Shown: positions 45,917 to 58,136, counted from the first letter of the stretch. The stretch: DNA of 64,000 bases from Evansella caseinilytica (GCF_900107275.1 NZ_FNPI01000027.1:1-64000); one strand, 5' to 3'. The notes: generated from the sequence alone by a model not told the origin. Made by a program: numbers and translations.

Positions 45917-46789
45917 TTATTCTTCTGCGTTATCATTATATCGGGGCATCCCTCGCCGGAGCGCCCCGCGCGTTTCTATGCCGCCGAGACCTTCCTTTCC
46001 CGTCAGAGATGTCTTCAATACATCCCAAATTCCTACATGCTCCATAAAAGGGGTTAAGGAGACTTTGGAGACGACATACACCGGATCCAGCGCATGAATG
46101 TTGACGCGGTCAGGGGAGCTGGCAAAATTCGCGCCTGCTTTTAGAAGAGATTGAAAGTTAGATTGACATGCTCCTGCAAAAATCACGAGGTGATCCATAT
46201 ATGGAACGACCTTTCTCGCTTCCTTGACCGTATCCACAAAATGACGGGAGTTGCGATAAGCCTTTAATTCCTGTTCCGTTCCTTTCGATTTCATATAGGC
46301 GTCATGTCCGGTAACGACGAGAATATCGGGACGAACCATTTCGATCAGAGAAGCGACTTGCAGCGGCATTTCCTTCTCCAAAATATGGACCCCGTATACA
46401 GGCACACCTAAGCGGTCATATACCTGTGTGCATTTTTTTAAATATAAAGGGTCCCCGTCGATATGGAGAACCTTCCCTGGCATTTCAAAAAACGAGTTTT
46501 TTTTTGTGTATCCTGATGTCACCTCAAACTCGCTTTTTTCCCGGACAAGCTTTCGGTCTTGCCTAAATAAGTGGTAACAGCTCTCTTCCTTGTCTCGGAT
46601 CCTTTTTTCCAGCCGCTTTCGTACCTTTTCTTCTATCGGAACTAAATCGCTGAGGGGAGCGTCAGCAACCAGCCGCATGTCTTCCCCATGTAATTCCGCC
46701 ATGTTTCCTTCTATATTTCTGACACGAAAAACGATATCACAATTATATGAAGCTCTGCCAACGATTTGGCCAACCTTAATTTTTGCCAT
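45917..46789 (-). CDS. yabG: Sporulation-specific protease YabG
   Basis: Coat-modifying protease made late in the mother cell; in B. subtilis it cleaves SpoIVA and coat proteins. The 290-aa protein has an SH3-like N-terminus (KVGQIVGRASYNCDIVFRVR) and the family stretch VVTGHDAYMKSKG and IFAGACQSNFQSLLKAGANF, which includes a conserved cysteine, in line with a cysteine protease. About 150 bp of GC-rich DNA downstream holds no recognised gene. Confidence 0.93.
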   Translation of the reverse strand: MAKIKVGQIVGRASYNCDIVFRVRNIEGNMAELHGEDMRLVADAPLSDLVPIEEKVRKRLEKRIRDKEESCYHLFRQDRKLVREKSEFEVTSGYTKKNSFFEMPGKVLHIDGDPLYLKKCTQVYDRLGVPVYGVHILEKEMPLQVASLIEMVRPDILVVTGHDAYMKSKGTEQELKAYRNSRHFVDTVKEARKVVPYMDHLVIFAGACQSNFQSLLKAGANFASSPDRVNIHALDPVYVVSKVSLTPFMEHVGIWDVLKTSLTGKEGLGGIETRGALRRGMPRYNDNAEE

Positions 46790-46837
46790 GACATACGCCT
46801 CCTCACACGATAAGTTATGCGAGAAAACGCTTCGTTG

Positions 46838-48290
<1,453 letters not shown>

Positions 48291-48615
48291 GTCCTGCCTG
48301 CCCTTCTAATTTAGAGGATGTTGAAACTTCAACATTTGAACACCCGTGATTGATTGTATGTCGAATCTTGAGTAATTTCTTGAAATAACACTGAAACTTT
48401 TTTGAAAGGTAATACGTCTAATATGTTGAAAGTTCAAAAATTAAACCAATCTGTTTTAATACATTTGAAAAAAACAGTTAAGACAGCATCATATCCGTTT
48501 TAACGCTCAAACATTCTCCGTTCGGCTCTTTCTCATGTCACTATCTTAATCATCTGCGGCTCAAATCGCAATGCCTGAGAATCATTTTCCGAACTATCCC
48601 GGGGAGCACGGCATA
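48291..48615. other. yabE-rnmV intergenic region, no gene
   Basis: About 325 bp, AT-rich. Contains GTTGAAACTTCAAC (48319-48332), a perfect 7-bp palindrome, and several TTGAAA words that could be -35 boxes for rnmV; I could not settle on one. Confidence 0.4.
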
Positions 48616-48619
48616 AAAA

Positions 48620-48642
48620 AACACAGAGGCAGCCTCTGTGTT
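48620..48642 (-). terminator. Terminator of yabE
   Basis: Perfect stem AACACAGAGGC/GCCTCTGTGTT, then TTTTTTT on the minus strand, 14 bp after the yabE stop. Confidence 0.9.
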
Positions 48643-48655
48643 CAAAGGTTCAATG

Positions 48656-49915
48656 CTATTTAACAATGCGTATTTTTACGGTGCGGTGACCGAAGGATGC
48701 AACTTTATCCTGATCCGGGATAAAGATATCAATCTTATTTCCGCTCACAGCGCCGCCGGTATCCGCTGCAAGATACGTACCCATCCCTTTGACCTCCACG
48801 CGGGAGCCTAACGGAATGACGTTCGGATCCACGGCGATAACCTTCGCATCTGGATTGGCTCTCAGGTTGATTCCTGTTGCGGTAATGCCTGAGCACCCGT
48901 TACAAAAAGCAGTGTACGCTGTCGCAGAAAATGTTTGCCAGTCACCGGAATCGCTTGCGCTTGATGATGAAGCAGACGACGAGCTAGATGAACTGGAAGA
49001 ACCAGAGCTGGACGAAGTGCTTGCGGAAGAACGGGAAACTGTCGGTGCAGGTTCTTTTGTTCCTACAGCAACGACACGATCCTGGCTTTCTTGCACTACT
49101 TCCTCTTTGACAAGCTCGCGGGAAACTTCCTCTCCATTTTCCAAAATCACTTCATAGTGCTTTTTGATCCGGCCGTCCTGACCGCTTTCAAGGACTACTT
49201 CCGAACCTTGTTCGATGGACGAATCACTTTGTTTTACCGTAGCATAATCTACAGTTACTTCCACAACATCGGTGACTTTTTCAACACGTACCACGCTAAC
49301 CTCTTGTTCTTTGTCGATCCATTCGTCGACAGACGGTTCCACGCGATCCGATTCATTTAATTCAATGTCTTCTCTCTCTAAAAAGTCAGCGACCGTTGTC
49401 GAAGTCGTCCAGATTTTCTTTTTCTTCCCGTCGCTCAGGAGCGTAACGAGAAACGCAGCTTCATAGAAAATTTTTGTATCCGGTGACAGCTCGGTGCTTA
49501 ACGATGGTTCAATGGCATCGTGCTCATTGACATCAATGTTCAATTGCTCCATCAGTTCCTGCACTGTGCCTGCTGTCGTCCAAACTTTATCTTCTACACC
49601 TGCGATGTTGACGAATACTTGTTGTGCCGGTATATATACGATATTCATTGCTTCAGTGATGACTGTGTTTGCGGACGGTTCGATATAATCATGAACGCCG
49701 ATTGAAATCCCGCGTTCCTCCAAGACCTCTCCGACCGTTGATGCATGGGTGTATACCGTTGTTTCCTCGTCATCGGCCATAACGGTAACAGAAGTTTTCG
49801 TAACCTCATAGATTACAATCACTAAAATCCCTATCAACGTCAGGAGGCCTACGCTGGATATGGCTAGCTTTCTCCATGAAATCTTGGAAAAAAGCCGCTT
49901 CATCCATTGAGTCAT
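48656..49915 (-). CDS. yabE: Cell-wall-binding G5/3D domain protein YabE
   Basis: Predicted secreted or membrane-tethered murein hydrolase of the Rpf/Sps type. The 419-aa protein has an N-terminal membrane helix (LAISSVGLLTLIGILVIVIY, about 17-36), three DUF348 repeats (about 40-210, each with VxTxxxTVxxxL), and a G5 domain (about 210-290). A 30-residue almost pure serine linker (about 295-325) leads to the C-terminal 3D domain with FSATAYTAFCNGCSGITATG and AADTGGAVSGNKIDIFIPD, whose aspartates are the catalytic residues of the fold. It has a consensus promoter just upstream. Confidence 0.94.
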   Translation of the reverse strand: MTQWMKRLFSKISWRKLAISSVGLLTLIGILVIVIYEVTKTSVTVMADDEETTVYTHASTVGEVLEERGISIGVHDYIEPSANTVITEAMNIVYIPAQQVFVNIAGVEDKVWTTAGTVQELMEQLNIDVNEHDAIEPSLSTELSPDTKIFYEAAFLVTLLSDGKKKKIWTTSTTVADFLEREDIELNESDRVEPSVDEWIDKEQEVSVVRVEKVTDVVEVTVDYATVKQSDSSIEQGSEVVLESGQDGRIKKHYEVILENGEEVSRELVKEEVVQESQDRVVAVGTKEPAPTVSRSSASTSSSSGSSSSSSSSSASSSSASDSGDWQTFSATAYTAFCNGCSGITATGINLRANPDAKVIAVDPNVIPLGSRVEVKGMGTYLAADTGGAVSGNKIDIFIPDQDKVASFGHRTVKIRIVK

Positions 49916-49941
49916 GGTTGAACCCCTCCTTCAGATTCCAA

Positions 49942-49970
49942 ATTATATGCTACCTTCACCACCTTGTCAA
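49942..49970 (-). promoter_or_regulatory. Consensus sigma-A promoter of yabE
   Basis: Perfect TTGACA (49965-49970), 17-bp spacer and perfect TATAAT (49942-49947) on the minus strand, 27 bp from the start codon, so the leader can be only about 20 bases. Confidence 0.85.
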
Positions 49971-50135
49971 CATATAATTCAAGAAGTCTCACTTTGTCAT
50001 TATCAAGGATGTCTTGAAAAAATGGAAGCAAAACTTCTCGACAAGGGGAGTATATGCATGACCTAAACATTGTAGAACCGTTGAGGATTGTCCTTATTTC
50101 GGACACGTTCAACCAAGTTTTTCTGTCAATGGATG

Positions 50136-50903
50136 TCAACTAATCCCGAAAATTTTTTTTGCATTTTCCGTGGTGACATTTTCCAATTCATCACAGGGAA
50201 TATTTTTTAACTCTGCCAACTTCTCCGCAACCAATTTGACATATGCCGGCTCATTTCGTTTTCCACGATATGGATGAGGCGCCAAAAACGGGGCGTCCGT
50301 TTCAATCAGCAGGCGATCGATTGGAATTTCCTTCGCTACTTCTTTTGGGCGCTTTGCATTTTTGAATGTCACAGGTCCGCCAAAGGAAATATAAAAATTC
50401 ATGCTTAAGCACTGCTTCGCGATATCGGCGCTGCCGCCGAAGCAATGCATGATTCCTCCTACTTCCCCGGCATCTTCCTCCATTAAAATGTCAACGATAT
50501 CCTGATGCGCATCTCTGTCATGAATAACGATCGGCAGCTTTACTTCCTTAGCCAGGCGGATCTGCTTGCGAAACACCGCCTTTTGTACCTCTTTCGGCGA
50601 TTTATCCCAGTGATAATCCAACCCCGTTTCCCCGATAGCAACTACTTTCGGATGTGATGCCAGTTCCCGCAGCCAGTCGAGATGACTGTCTTCAAAATCT
50701 ACGGCATCAACTGGGTGCCAGCCGACAACGGCATAAATAAAGTCGTATTTCTCCGCCAGCTCCAACGCTTTTGGAATGGTTTTTTCATCAAATCCGACGA
50801 CGGCCATATAAGCAACGCCGGCTTGTTTGGCTCGTTCAATTACTTCCTCGACATCGTCCGTAAATTGATCTGCATTTAAGTGTACATGTGTATCAAACAG
50901 CAC
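50136..50903 (-). CDS. tatD: TatD-family metal-dependent DNase
   Basis: TIM-barrel hydrolase with 3'-5' exonuclease activity (yabD). The 255-aa protein has the metal site FDTHVHLNADQF at the start, GETGLDYHW, PIVIHDRDAH, GIMHCFGGS and LLIETDAPFLAPHP, with all expected His, Glu and Asp ligands present. Confidence 0.95.
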   Translation of the reverse strand: MLFDTHVHLNADQFTDDVEEVIERAKQAGVAYMAVVGFDEKTIPKALELAEKYDFIYAVVGWHPVDAVDFEDSHLDWLRELASHPKVVAIGETGLDYHWDKSPKEVQKAVFRKQIRLAKEVKLPIVIHDRDAHQDIVDILMEEDAGEVGGIMHCFGGSADIAKQCLSMNFYISFGGPVTFKNAKRPKEVAKEIPIDRLLIETDAPFLAPHPYRGKRNEPAYVKLVAEKLAELKNIPCDELENVTTENAKKIFGIS

Positions 50904-50942
50904 TTGCCTGCCCCCTTTGCTTTTGCTAAGGAATGCCTTTAA

Positions 50943-51100
50943 GGTTTGTCCTCATGAAACCTCCTTGAGAACAGTTTGATTCATGTTTTAACCTAGTTGT
51001 CCTCATAACCCCTCCTTGAGGACAGTTTGATTCGGTGTCAGCTTCGAATTGTCCTCATAAGACACCGCTTGAGGACAATTCGACTCGCCGCCTTCATCAA
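50943..51100. repeat. 52-bp palindromic array 3
   Basis: Units begin at 50947, 50998 and 51050 (51 and 52 bp apart). Each has TTGTCCTCAT, a 9-13 base loop, and TTGAGGACA, then GTTTGATTC-type sequence and GCTTCGAATTG. Same family as array 1 at 22.5 kb. Lies between metG and tatD. Confidence 0.8.
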
Positions 51101-51109
51101 CACGCTCTG

Positions 51110-53089
<1,980 letters not shown>

Positions 53090-53127
53090 TCATTTTCCAG
53101 CGCTCGTCCACGATGAAATTCGTGACA

Positions 53128-53400
53128 GAAAAACAAAACTCCCGTCCGCACTTGGGACGAGAGTTAACTCACGTGGTACCACCCAGATTCACTGTTCCTG
53201 TTGAAGAACAGCCTCCAGTAACCGCATTGATAAAAATCAGATGCAGCTATCCTTGATAACGCCCGGACTTGACGTTCTCCCCTTACGCTGACGGCGCTCG
53301 AAAAGAAATCCTCATAAGACCATCTTCAAAAGTTCCGTTCATACCAGTTTTCAGCTGCCCTGGCTCTCTGTCATGGACATCCCTTTCTACTCATCCTGTC
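53128..53400 (-). promoter_or_regulatory. T-box riboswitch (Met) controlling metG
   Basis: On the minus strand the T-box core TGGGTGGTACCACGT lies at 53171-53185. It is followed by a terminator hairpin AACTCTCGTCC/GGACGGGAGTT (53137-53165) and TTTTGTTTTT. Stem I is upstream, and the likely specifier is ATG at 53340-53342 (GGTATGAAC), the methionine codon. Uncharged tRNA-Met would stabilise the antiterminator and raise metG expression. Confidence 0.88.
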
Positions 53401-53416
53401 ATCAGATCAATATTTG

Positions 53417-53698
53417 CTTTTTGAACAAACACTAGTTAGAGCGTATTCAAAAAGGTAATGGTTCCGCTCGATGCGTCCCAATTCCGCTTAAGTACCGCTC
53501 ACGTCCTGCGTCTGCGGTTACTCGACGCAAATTGACTCGATGAAGTACATTCAGGTTGCCTTTTGTGAGCAACAGCGGAATGTCGTCATCCTGACTCCGA
53601 GAAAACCGCTCCTAGCTGACTTGAAAAGAGTGCATCTGCTCCACTCATTGCTTCGTGTTTATTCAAAAAGATAAATGGCGATCTTTTTAAATAAACAC
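53417..53698. repeat. Family B MITE-like repeat, long form (copy B6)
   Basis: GAGCGTATTCAAAAAGGTAA, TGGTTCCGCTCGATGCG, inner CAATTCCGCTTAAGTACCGC, CGACGCAAATTGACTCGATG, then ACCGCTCCTAGCTGAC, CTCCACTCATTGC and the end hairpin. Reverse complement of B3. It abuts the metG T-box at about 53400, so the metG promoter is inside or at the edge of the repeat. Confidence 0.75.
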
Positions 53699-53725
53699 TT
53701 TAGTTCAGAATATACCTAATCGTTA

Positions 53726-53968
53726 TTAGCGTGTCAAGGTTAACAGCAAGTTTTTCCATTCTTGAAAGCAAACAGGCATTTTCCCAGCAATGGCAGCTGC
53801 TTCTATCTCAGGACAAGGCGCAGGTGCTAACTGACAATGACGAAGGTTTTCAACCACAAACCCGATTTTCACCCGATTTTCCGCTAGTTTCCTGATGTTT
53901 TCCGCGCTGTCAAACGCCATTTTTAAGCAGTCTGCATAAATTTTTGTTGCTTTCAGCGGTTTTTCCTG
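53726..53968 (-). pseudogene. Possible remnant of a protein gene
   Basis: An open frame of 80 codons reads like real protein (IYADCLKMAFDSAENIRKLA, then ENLRHCQLAPAPCPEIEAAA), with four cysteines, ending NLLLTLTR. No ribosome site precedes the ATG at 53920, and the frame is open 16 codons further up to a TGA. I do not recognise the family. It may be the 3' end of a deleted gene, or chance. Confidence 0.3.
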
Positions 53969-53986
53969 TCAAAATGACGTTGAGTA

Positions 53987-54031
53987 GTGGTTATCTCCAA
54001 AGGGCTGTTTTTCACCTTTGGAGATAACCAC
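53987..54031. repeat. Long perfect hairpin within a family B-like element
   Basis: Arms GTGGTTATCTCCAAAGG and CCTTTGGAGATAACCAC match over 17 bp around an 11-base loop. A divergent family B tail follows to about 54180 (GAGTAATGAGCGCGG, GGAGCCATTGCCGCTC). Confidence 0.7.
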
Positions 54032-54189
54032 GGAGTAATGAGCGCGGTTGCTACATCTTTTAAAGCCTTGAGATGAGCGGGTTCCTTCGAAAGGCGAGTG
54101 GCGATCGGAGCCATTGCCGCTCTATTGCTCTATTTAGCTTTTGGGACACCCTCATTGTTGCTGTTCACTTGTTTGAAAACGCTCTTAAA

Positions 54190-54438
54190 ATAACCACAAA
54201 TGGACTATTTTTTGCAAAGATTTTTCGAACAATAGCGCCGTTGTAACTTTTTTCTTGATTCTTGAAAAATCATGTAAGATTATAAAATAAAGATTACTTC
54301 GTCCATAACAGGGTATTACAATTTTGTATGCAAGTGAATGTTCTAACATAAGAATAGTTTTGCCTATTTAGTACCTTTTAAACCCTTTTTATGAATTAAT
54401 TCCCATCATTTTTGTTAATATTGTGAACTGTCATTAAA
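54190..54438. other. abrB upstream region
   Basis: About 250 bp of AT-rich DNA. TTGTTA (54412-54417) with TAAATT 17 bp on may be a second, upstream abrB promoter. No gene. Confidence 0.4.
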
Positions 54439-54447
54439 TTTGTCGAA
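54439..54447 (+). promoter_or_regulatory. Spo0A box upstream of abrB
   Basis: TTTGTCGAA, an exact match to the Spo0A box, 30 bp upstream of the -35 of the abrB promoter. Confidence 0.6.
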
Positions 54448-54476
54448 AAAAGTTTTAAATTAAACCCTTTTTTGAT

Positions 54477-54505
54477 TTGACTTCTTTTGGAAGAGTTGGT
54501 ATTCT
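54477..54505 (+). promoter_or_regulatory. Sigma-A promoter of abrB
   Basis: TTGACT (54477-54482), 17-bp spacer, TATTCT (54500-54505). Transcription would start near 54512, just before the paired Spo0A boxes. Confidence 0.65.
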
Positions 54506-54519
54506 GAGTTTAATAGAAT

Positions 54520-54538
54520 TTTGTCGAAATCTGACAAG
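54520..54538 (+). promoter_or_regulatory. Paired Spo0A boxes in the abrB leader
   Basis: TTTGTCGAA (54520-54528) followed one turn later by TGACAAG (54532-54538). In B. subtilis phosphorylated Spo0A represses abrB from two boxes at this position. Confidence 0.75.
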
Positions 54539-54580
54539 AGACATGACAATTCAAATTATATCATGAGAGGAGAATTTTTT

Positions 54581-54868
54581 ATGAAATCTACAGGTATTGT
54601 TCGTAAGGTTGATGAGTTAGGAAGGGTGGTTATTCCAATTGAGCTTCGTCGTACATTAGACATTGCTGAAAAAGACGCATTGGAAATCTATGTGGATGAC
54701 GATCGTATTGTACTTAAAAAGTACAAGCCTAACATGACCTGCCAGGTGACTGGAGAGGTTTCCGATGACAATCTATCAATCGCCGGAGGCAAGATCATTT
54801 TAAGCCCTGTCGGCGCGAAAGAAATTTTGAAAGACCTAGAAGATTATCTAGCAAAACAGCAAAAATAA
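54581..54868 (+). CDS. abrB: Transition-state regulator AbrB
   Basis: Global repressor of stationary-phase genes. The 95-aa protein has the swapped-hairpin DNA-binding domain (MKSTGIVRKVDELGRVVIPI to VLKKYKP, residues 1-51) and a C-terminal tetramerisation part (TCQVTGEVSDDNLSIAGGKI). GAGAGGAG lies 9 bases before the ATG. The only conserved chromosomal gene of the window on the + strand, as also in B. subtilis relative to its neighbours. Confidence 0.97.
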   Translation: MKSTGIVRKVDELGRVVIPIELRRTLDIAEKDALEIYVDDDRIVLKKYKPNMTCQVTGEVSDDNLSIAGGKIILSPVGAKEILKDLEDYLAKQQK

Positions 54869-54898
54869 GCCATTGCTATTTAGTCGATAGCAACAAAC

Positions 54899-54939
54899 AG
54901 CGTGTCCCGAAAAGTCTTTTGACTCTCTTGGGACACGCT
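54899..54939. terminator. Hairpin after abrB
   Basis: Perfect 10-bp stem AGCGTGTCCC/GGGACACGCT with a 21-base loop, 30 bp after the abrB stop. No T-run in the abrB direction, so termination there is doubtful. Confidence 0.45.
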
Positions 54940-54960
54940 CAATAACCTTGATTCGACAGA

Positions 54961-55025
54961 TGCGAGTAATGAAACGACAACGCAACGATGCTGTTTGCGG
55001 GAGGTTTTTCCCGCATTTTTTGAAC
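54961..55025. repeat. Truncated family A repeat (A9)
   Basis: Last part only: CAACGCAACGATGCTGTTTG, TTTTTCCCGCATTTTTTGAAC. Same orientation as A2. Confidence 0.6.
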
Positions 55026-55386
55026 ATTGCTATTTAATTTCTGTTTTTGAACATCCCGATAAACCTTTAGACCTAAATCCAAAGTCACCCCATATAACTC
55101 CACGGCTATTTCTGGTGGAAATTGTTGGATCTCGTTTTTTAAAATACATATCATGAAAGCGGTTCCGTCATGCTGTTACTCATGATTTGCTGCTTTCAAA
55201 TAAAACTCTATGGCTGTTTGGGGTAGCTATTTTCGTCACTTATCATTAAAATAACGAAAAACACACCAGCTTTTATACTTATTTGTTTAACAAAAAGATG
55301 ATTAATAGCGAAAAATGTCGAATTATGTTTTGGTCCACTTTTAACAAAAAGTTTGATTTTCCTACTGTGCTGTTTTTTGGAGCAGG
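55026..55386. other. abrB-rsmI region with a short orphan frame
   Basis: Minus-strand frame 54939-55154 reads KNEIQQFPPEIAVELYGVTL then DLGLKVYRDVQKQK before entering repeat A9. The first 40 residues look protein-like, but there is no ribosome site and the tail is repeat. Possibly a broken gene; I do not recognise it. Confidence 0.3.
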
Positions 55387-56271
55387 TCAATCGACATGGT
55401 ACATTCGGTATACATCCCGTTTTTTCAACTGACGCTCTTTCGCTGTTTCCTTGACGGCATCTTTCGGCGACATTCCCTTCTCAATATGCGCATCGACGTG
55501 TTCTATAACAGAAAGCTGTTCCCACCAGGCTGGCACTGTTTTTTGCTGTTCCTGTTCTTCCTGTGTTGCTCCTGATATAACAAGCACGCACTCCCCTTTT
55601 ATTCCTTCTTCCTCCACATGCCCGCCGATTTCCGAAATCGTCCCCCGTACAATTGTTTCATATTGTTTTGTTAACTCCCGGCACAACGCCATGGAACGAT
55701 CTCCGAACACCTCGAGCATATCCTTTAATGTCTCCTTCAGGCGATGGGGCGCTTCATAAAATATCATGGTGCCTGGGTGATATTGCCACTCCTCCAGCAG
55801 CGATACCCGTTCATTTTTCCGCCGCTCCGGAAACCCGAGAAAGGTAAATTGTTCCGTGGATAACGAAGAGGTTATCAAGGCAGTCAGCGCCGCATTTGCT
55901 CCCGGCAGTGCAATAACAGGAAGCTCCTCCGCAGAAAAGCGGGCAACCAAGTCTGCCCCCGGATCTGAGATTGCCGGCATCCCCGCATCGCTGACAAGGG
56001 CGATTACTTGGCCATCTTTAACACGCTGGACAAGCTCTTCCTCCCGCTCCCGTTTATTGTGCTCATGATAACTGATCAGCGGAGTATCGATGGCAAAAAC
56101 ATGACACAGCTTTTTGGTATGTCTTGTATCCTCGGCAGCGATCACATCGGCAGTCTTCAGTATCTCAACTGCCCGATAGGTCATATCCTGTAAATTCCCT
56201 ATCGGTGTCGGTACGAGATATAGGCAGCCGCCCGTTGCCTGTTCGTCCCGAAAGCTTTTCTGTATGTACAT
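55387..56271 (-). CDS. rsmI: 16S rRNA ribose 2'-O-methyltransferase RsmI
   Basis: Methylates C1402 of 16S rRNA (yabC). The 294-aa tetrapyrrole-methylase-fold protein has LYLVPTPIGNLQDMTYRAVE, AAEDTRHTKKL, ALVSDAGMPAISDPGADLV and FYEAPHRLKETL. yazA, which separates it from yabB in B. subtilis, is missing: yabB ends 45 bp upstream. Confidence 0.96.
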   Translation of the reverse strand: MYIQKSFRDEQATGGCLYLVPTPIGNLQDMTYRAVEILKTADVIAAEDTRHTKKLCHVFAIDTPLISYHEHNKREREEELVQRVKDGQVIALVSDAGMPAISDPGADLVARFSAEELPVIALPGANAALTALITSSLSTEQFTFLGFPERRKNERVSLLEEWQYHPGTMIFYEAPHRLKETLKDMLEVFGDRSMALCRELTKQYETIVRGTISEIGGHVEEEGIKGECVLVISGATQEEQEQQKTVPAWWEQLSVIEHVDAHIEKGMSPKDAVKETAKERQLKKRDVYRMYHVD

Positions 56272-56316
56272 CTGGACTTCCTCCTTTATTTTTTTCTAAA
56301 GCAAGCTGCGCTTACA

Positions 56317-57057
56317 TTACCAGCCCTCATAATGGGCTTTAAATTCTTCCGTATAGTCATGCCCTTCTCCATAAACAAAAAACGGCGGCAATGTTTTTAA
56401 TCCGCTTTTTCCTCCTCTGACACCTTCCACAAGCACCATATTCGCTTCGCGTTGCCGCTTGGGGTGCACAAATTGAATCCGCTTCGGTTCCAAACGATAT
56501 TTTTTCATCAATGAAAAAATTTCAGCTAACCGCTCGGGGCGATGAACGAGCGCTATTCTTCCCGTCTGTTTCACCAGTCTTGAAGAGATGCGTAAAACAT
56601 CCTCCAGCGTACAAGCAATTTCATGTCGGGCATAAGACACCTTTTCATTATTATTTTTGCTGTGTAATGATGTGACCGCGAAGTACGGCGGATTACAGGT
56701 CACGACATCGTATGAGCCCCATTGAACCTCGCCATTGAGTTCAAGAATGTTCTGATGTATCACATGAATTTGTTCTTCAAGCCGATTATACACGACGCTT
56801 TTCCTGGCAAGCTCATAAAGTGTTTCTTGAATTTCCACTGCATCAATTTTTGCTTTTGTGCGCAGGGACAGCAGTAACGGAATCGCCCCATTGCCGGTAC
56901 ACAAATCAACCATTCTCCCGTGCTCTTTAGGAACCTTCGTGAATTTCGCCAGCAACACCGCGTCCATGGAAAAAGAAAAAATATCTCTTCGCTGATAAAT
57001 AAACCGCTTTTTCCCCGGTAAATAATCCAATCGTTCTTGGGAATGATGATTACCCAT
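56317..57057 (-). CDS. yabB: tRNA1(Val) adenine N6-methyltransferase-like protein YabB
   Basis: SAM-dependent methyltransferase of the TrmN6 family. With the ATG at 57057 it has 246 aa: start MGNHHSQERLDYLPGKKRFI, SAM motif MVDLCTGNGAIPLLL, catalytic NPPY in VVTCNPPYFAV, and a lysine-rich C-terminal part. The frame is open upstream through non-conserved sequence and repeat DNA to 57276, which I reject as start. A6-A8 repeats separate it from yabA. Confidence 0.93.
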   Translation of the reverse strand: MGNHHSQERLDYLPGKKRFIYQRRDIFSFSMDAVLLAKFTKVPKEHGRMVDLCTGNGAIPLLLSLRTKAKIDAVEIQETLYELARKSVVYNRLEEQIHVIHQNILELNGEVQWGSYDVVTCNPPYFAVTSLHSKNNNEKVSYARHEIACTLEDVLRISSRLVKQTGRIALVHRPERLAEIFSLMKKYRLEPKRIQFVHPKRQREANMVLVEGVRGGKSGLKTLPPFFVYGEGHDYTEEFKAHYEGW

Positions 57058-57219
57058 TCGTTTCCATGCTCCTTTTATCGTATCGTTCAAATAAAATAGT
57101 GATCCGCACGCTGTGTAAGCCGGAGAACACCGTCCTGAGCCGACCGCTATCGGCTCCTGCGATTGCATCGTGGTACATGTCCCCCTTTGAAACTGCTGTT
57201 CGGGAAGTTTTTTAAACAA

Positions 57220-57251
57220 AGAGTCTTTCCGCGCTCCATCGGAAAGACTCT
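57220..57251 (-). terminator. Hairpin terminator upstream of yabB
   Basis: Perfect 11-bp stem AGAGTCTTTCC/GGAAAGACTCT with a 10-base loop, followed on the minus strand by TTGTTTAAAAAAC. Lies between the repeats and yabB. Confidence 0.55.
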
Positions 57252-57270
57252 GGCATTTATTTAAGAGGAT

Positions 57271-57412
57271 GTTCAATAAGTCCGGGATACAGCGCCTGCG
57301 AATCTCTTCGTTGCGTCGTCTCTCCGTTGCTCACGTACGTTCGTGTACGCTCCGCTGCTCGAGCCTGCCGCGCCTCGACCTTCTTGCCGCTGTTATGTCC
57401 TCCTTTTTGAAC
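57271..57412. repeat. Family A MITE-like repeat (copy A6, triplet 1)
   Basis: GTTCAATAAGTCCGGGATAC to GTCCTCCTTTTTGAAC, 142 bp. First of three copies spaced exactly 159 bp apart, including the linker ACATATCATATGAGGAT. Confidence 0.9.
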
Positions 57413-57429
57413 ACATATCATATGAGGAT

Positions 57430-57571
57430 GTTCAATAAGTCCGGGATACAGCGCCTGCGAATCTCTTCGTTGCGTCGTCCCTCCGTTGCTCACGTACGTT
57501 CGTGTACGCTCCGCTGCTCGAGCCTGCCGCGCCTCGACCTTCTTGCCGCTGTTATGTCCTCCTTTTTGAAC
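57430..57571. repeat. Family A MITE-like repeat (copy A7, triplet 2)
   Basis: Nearly identical to A6 (one visible change: CGTCGTCCC for CGTCGTCTC). Confidence 0.9.
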
Positions 57572-57588
57572 ACATATCATATGAGGAT

Positions 57589-57730
57589 GTTCAATAAGTC
57601 CGGGATACAGCGCCTGCGAATCTCTTCGTTGCGTCGTCTCTCCGCTGCTCACTTACGTTCGTGTACGCTCCGCTGCTCGAGCCTGCCGCGCCTCGACCTT
57701 CTTGCCGCTGTTATGTCCTCCTTTTTGAAC
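57589..57730. repeat. Family A MITE-like repeat (copy A8, triplet 3)
   Basis: Nearly identical to A6 and A7 (CTCCGCTGCTCACTTACG for CTCCGTTGCTCACGTACG). Ends 16 bp before the yabA stop. Confidence 0.9.
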
Positions 57731-57746
57731 ACATATCATATAGTAG

Positions 57747-58121
57747 TTACTTTTTATTCAAAAACGACAAACAAAACAAGCAGTCGCCTTCTTTTCGGAT
57801 GCTTCCATAGTGCAGATTGCATATATGAAAGCCCTCCTGGTAAAGTCGCGCAAGATTGTCATAGCCTTCGCCGAAATCCGTGCGAACCCGCCCCGCAGCA
57901 TCTTCTGCTTTTGCGTCTTTATCGTCCTGCTGCTGGTCGCCCTGCTTCTCCGTTACTGCACGATTCATTCGTTCCCGCAAATGCTCATTTTCCAGCTGAA
58001 GGTGATGATTTTCCTCCAACAAATCGGCGAGCTGTTCTTTCAGCTCACCTAATTCATGATAGAGTTCACCAATCCGCTCCTCCATCTGGCTCATCCGAGT
58101 AAAGATCCCATGTTTGTTCAC
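57747..58121 (-). CDS. yabA: Replication initiation control protein YabA
   Basis: Binds DnaA and DnaN to restrain re-initiation. The 124-aa protein has an N-terminal tetramerising coiled coil ([36 protein letters not shown]), a charged linker, and a C-terminal zinc domain ([24 protein letters not shown]; CxxH...CxxC). The GTG at 58121, 8 bases after GAGGTG, is taken as start. Confidence 0.95.
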   Translation of the reverse strand: MNKHGIFTRMSQMEERIGELYHELGELKEQLADLLEENHHLQLENEHLRERMNRAVTEKQGDQQQDDKDAKAEDAAGRVRTDFGEGYDNLARLYQEGFHICNLHYGSIRKEGDCLFCLSFLNKK

Positions 58122-58136
58122 GATACCCACACCTCG

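Noticed and set aside
49912-50139. 75-codon minus frame between yabE and tatD
   Set aside because: Starts with TTG overlapping the tatD stop, has no ribosome site, covers the yabE promoter, and has no counterpart in B. subtilis.
57269-58102. 277-codon + frame across the A6-A8 repeats and yabA
   Set aside because: It is the back strand of three repeat copies and of yabA; the repeated peptide comes only from repeat copying.
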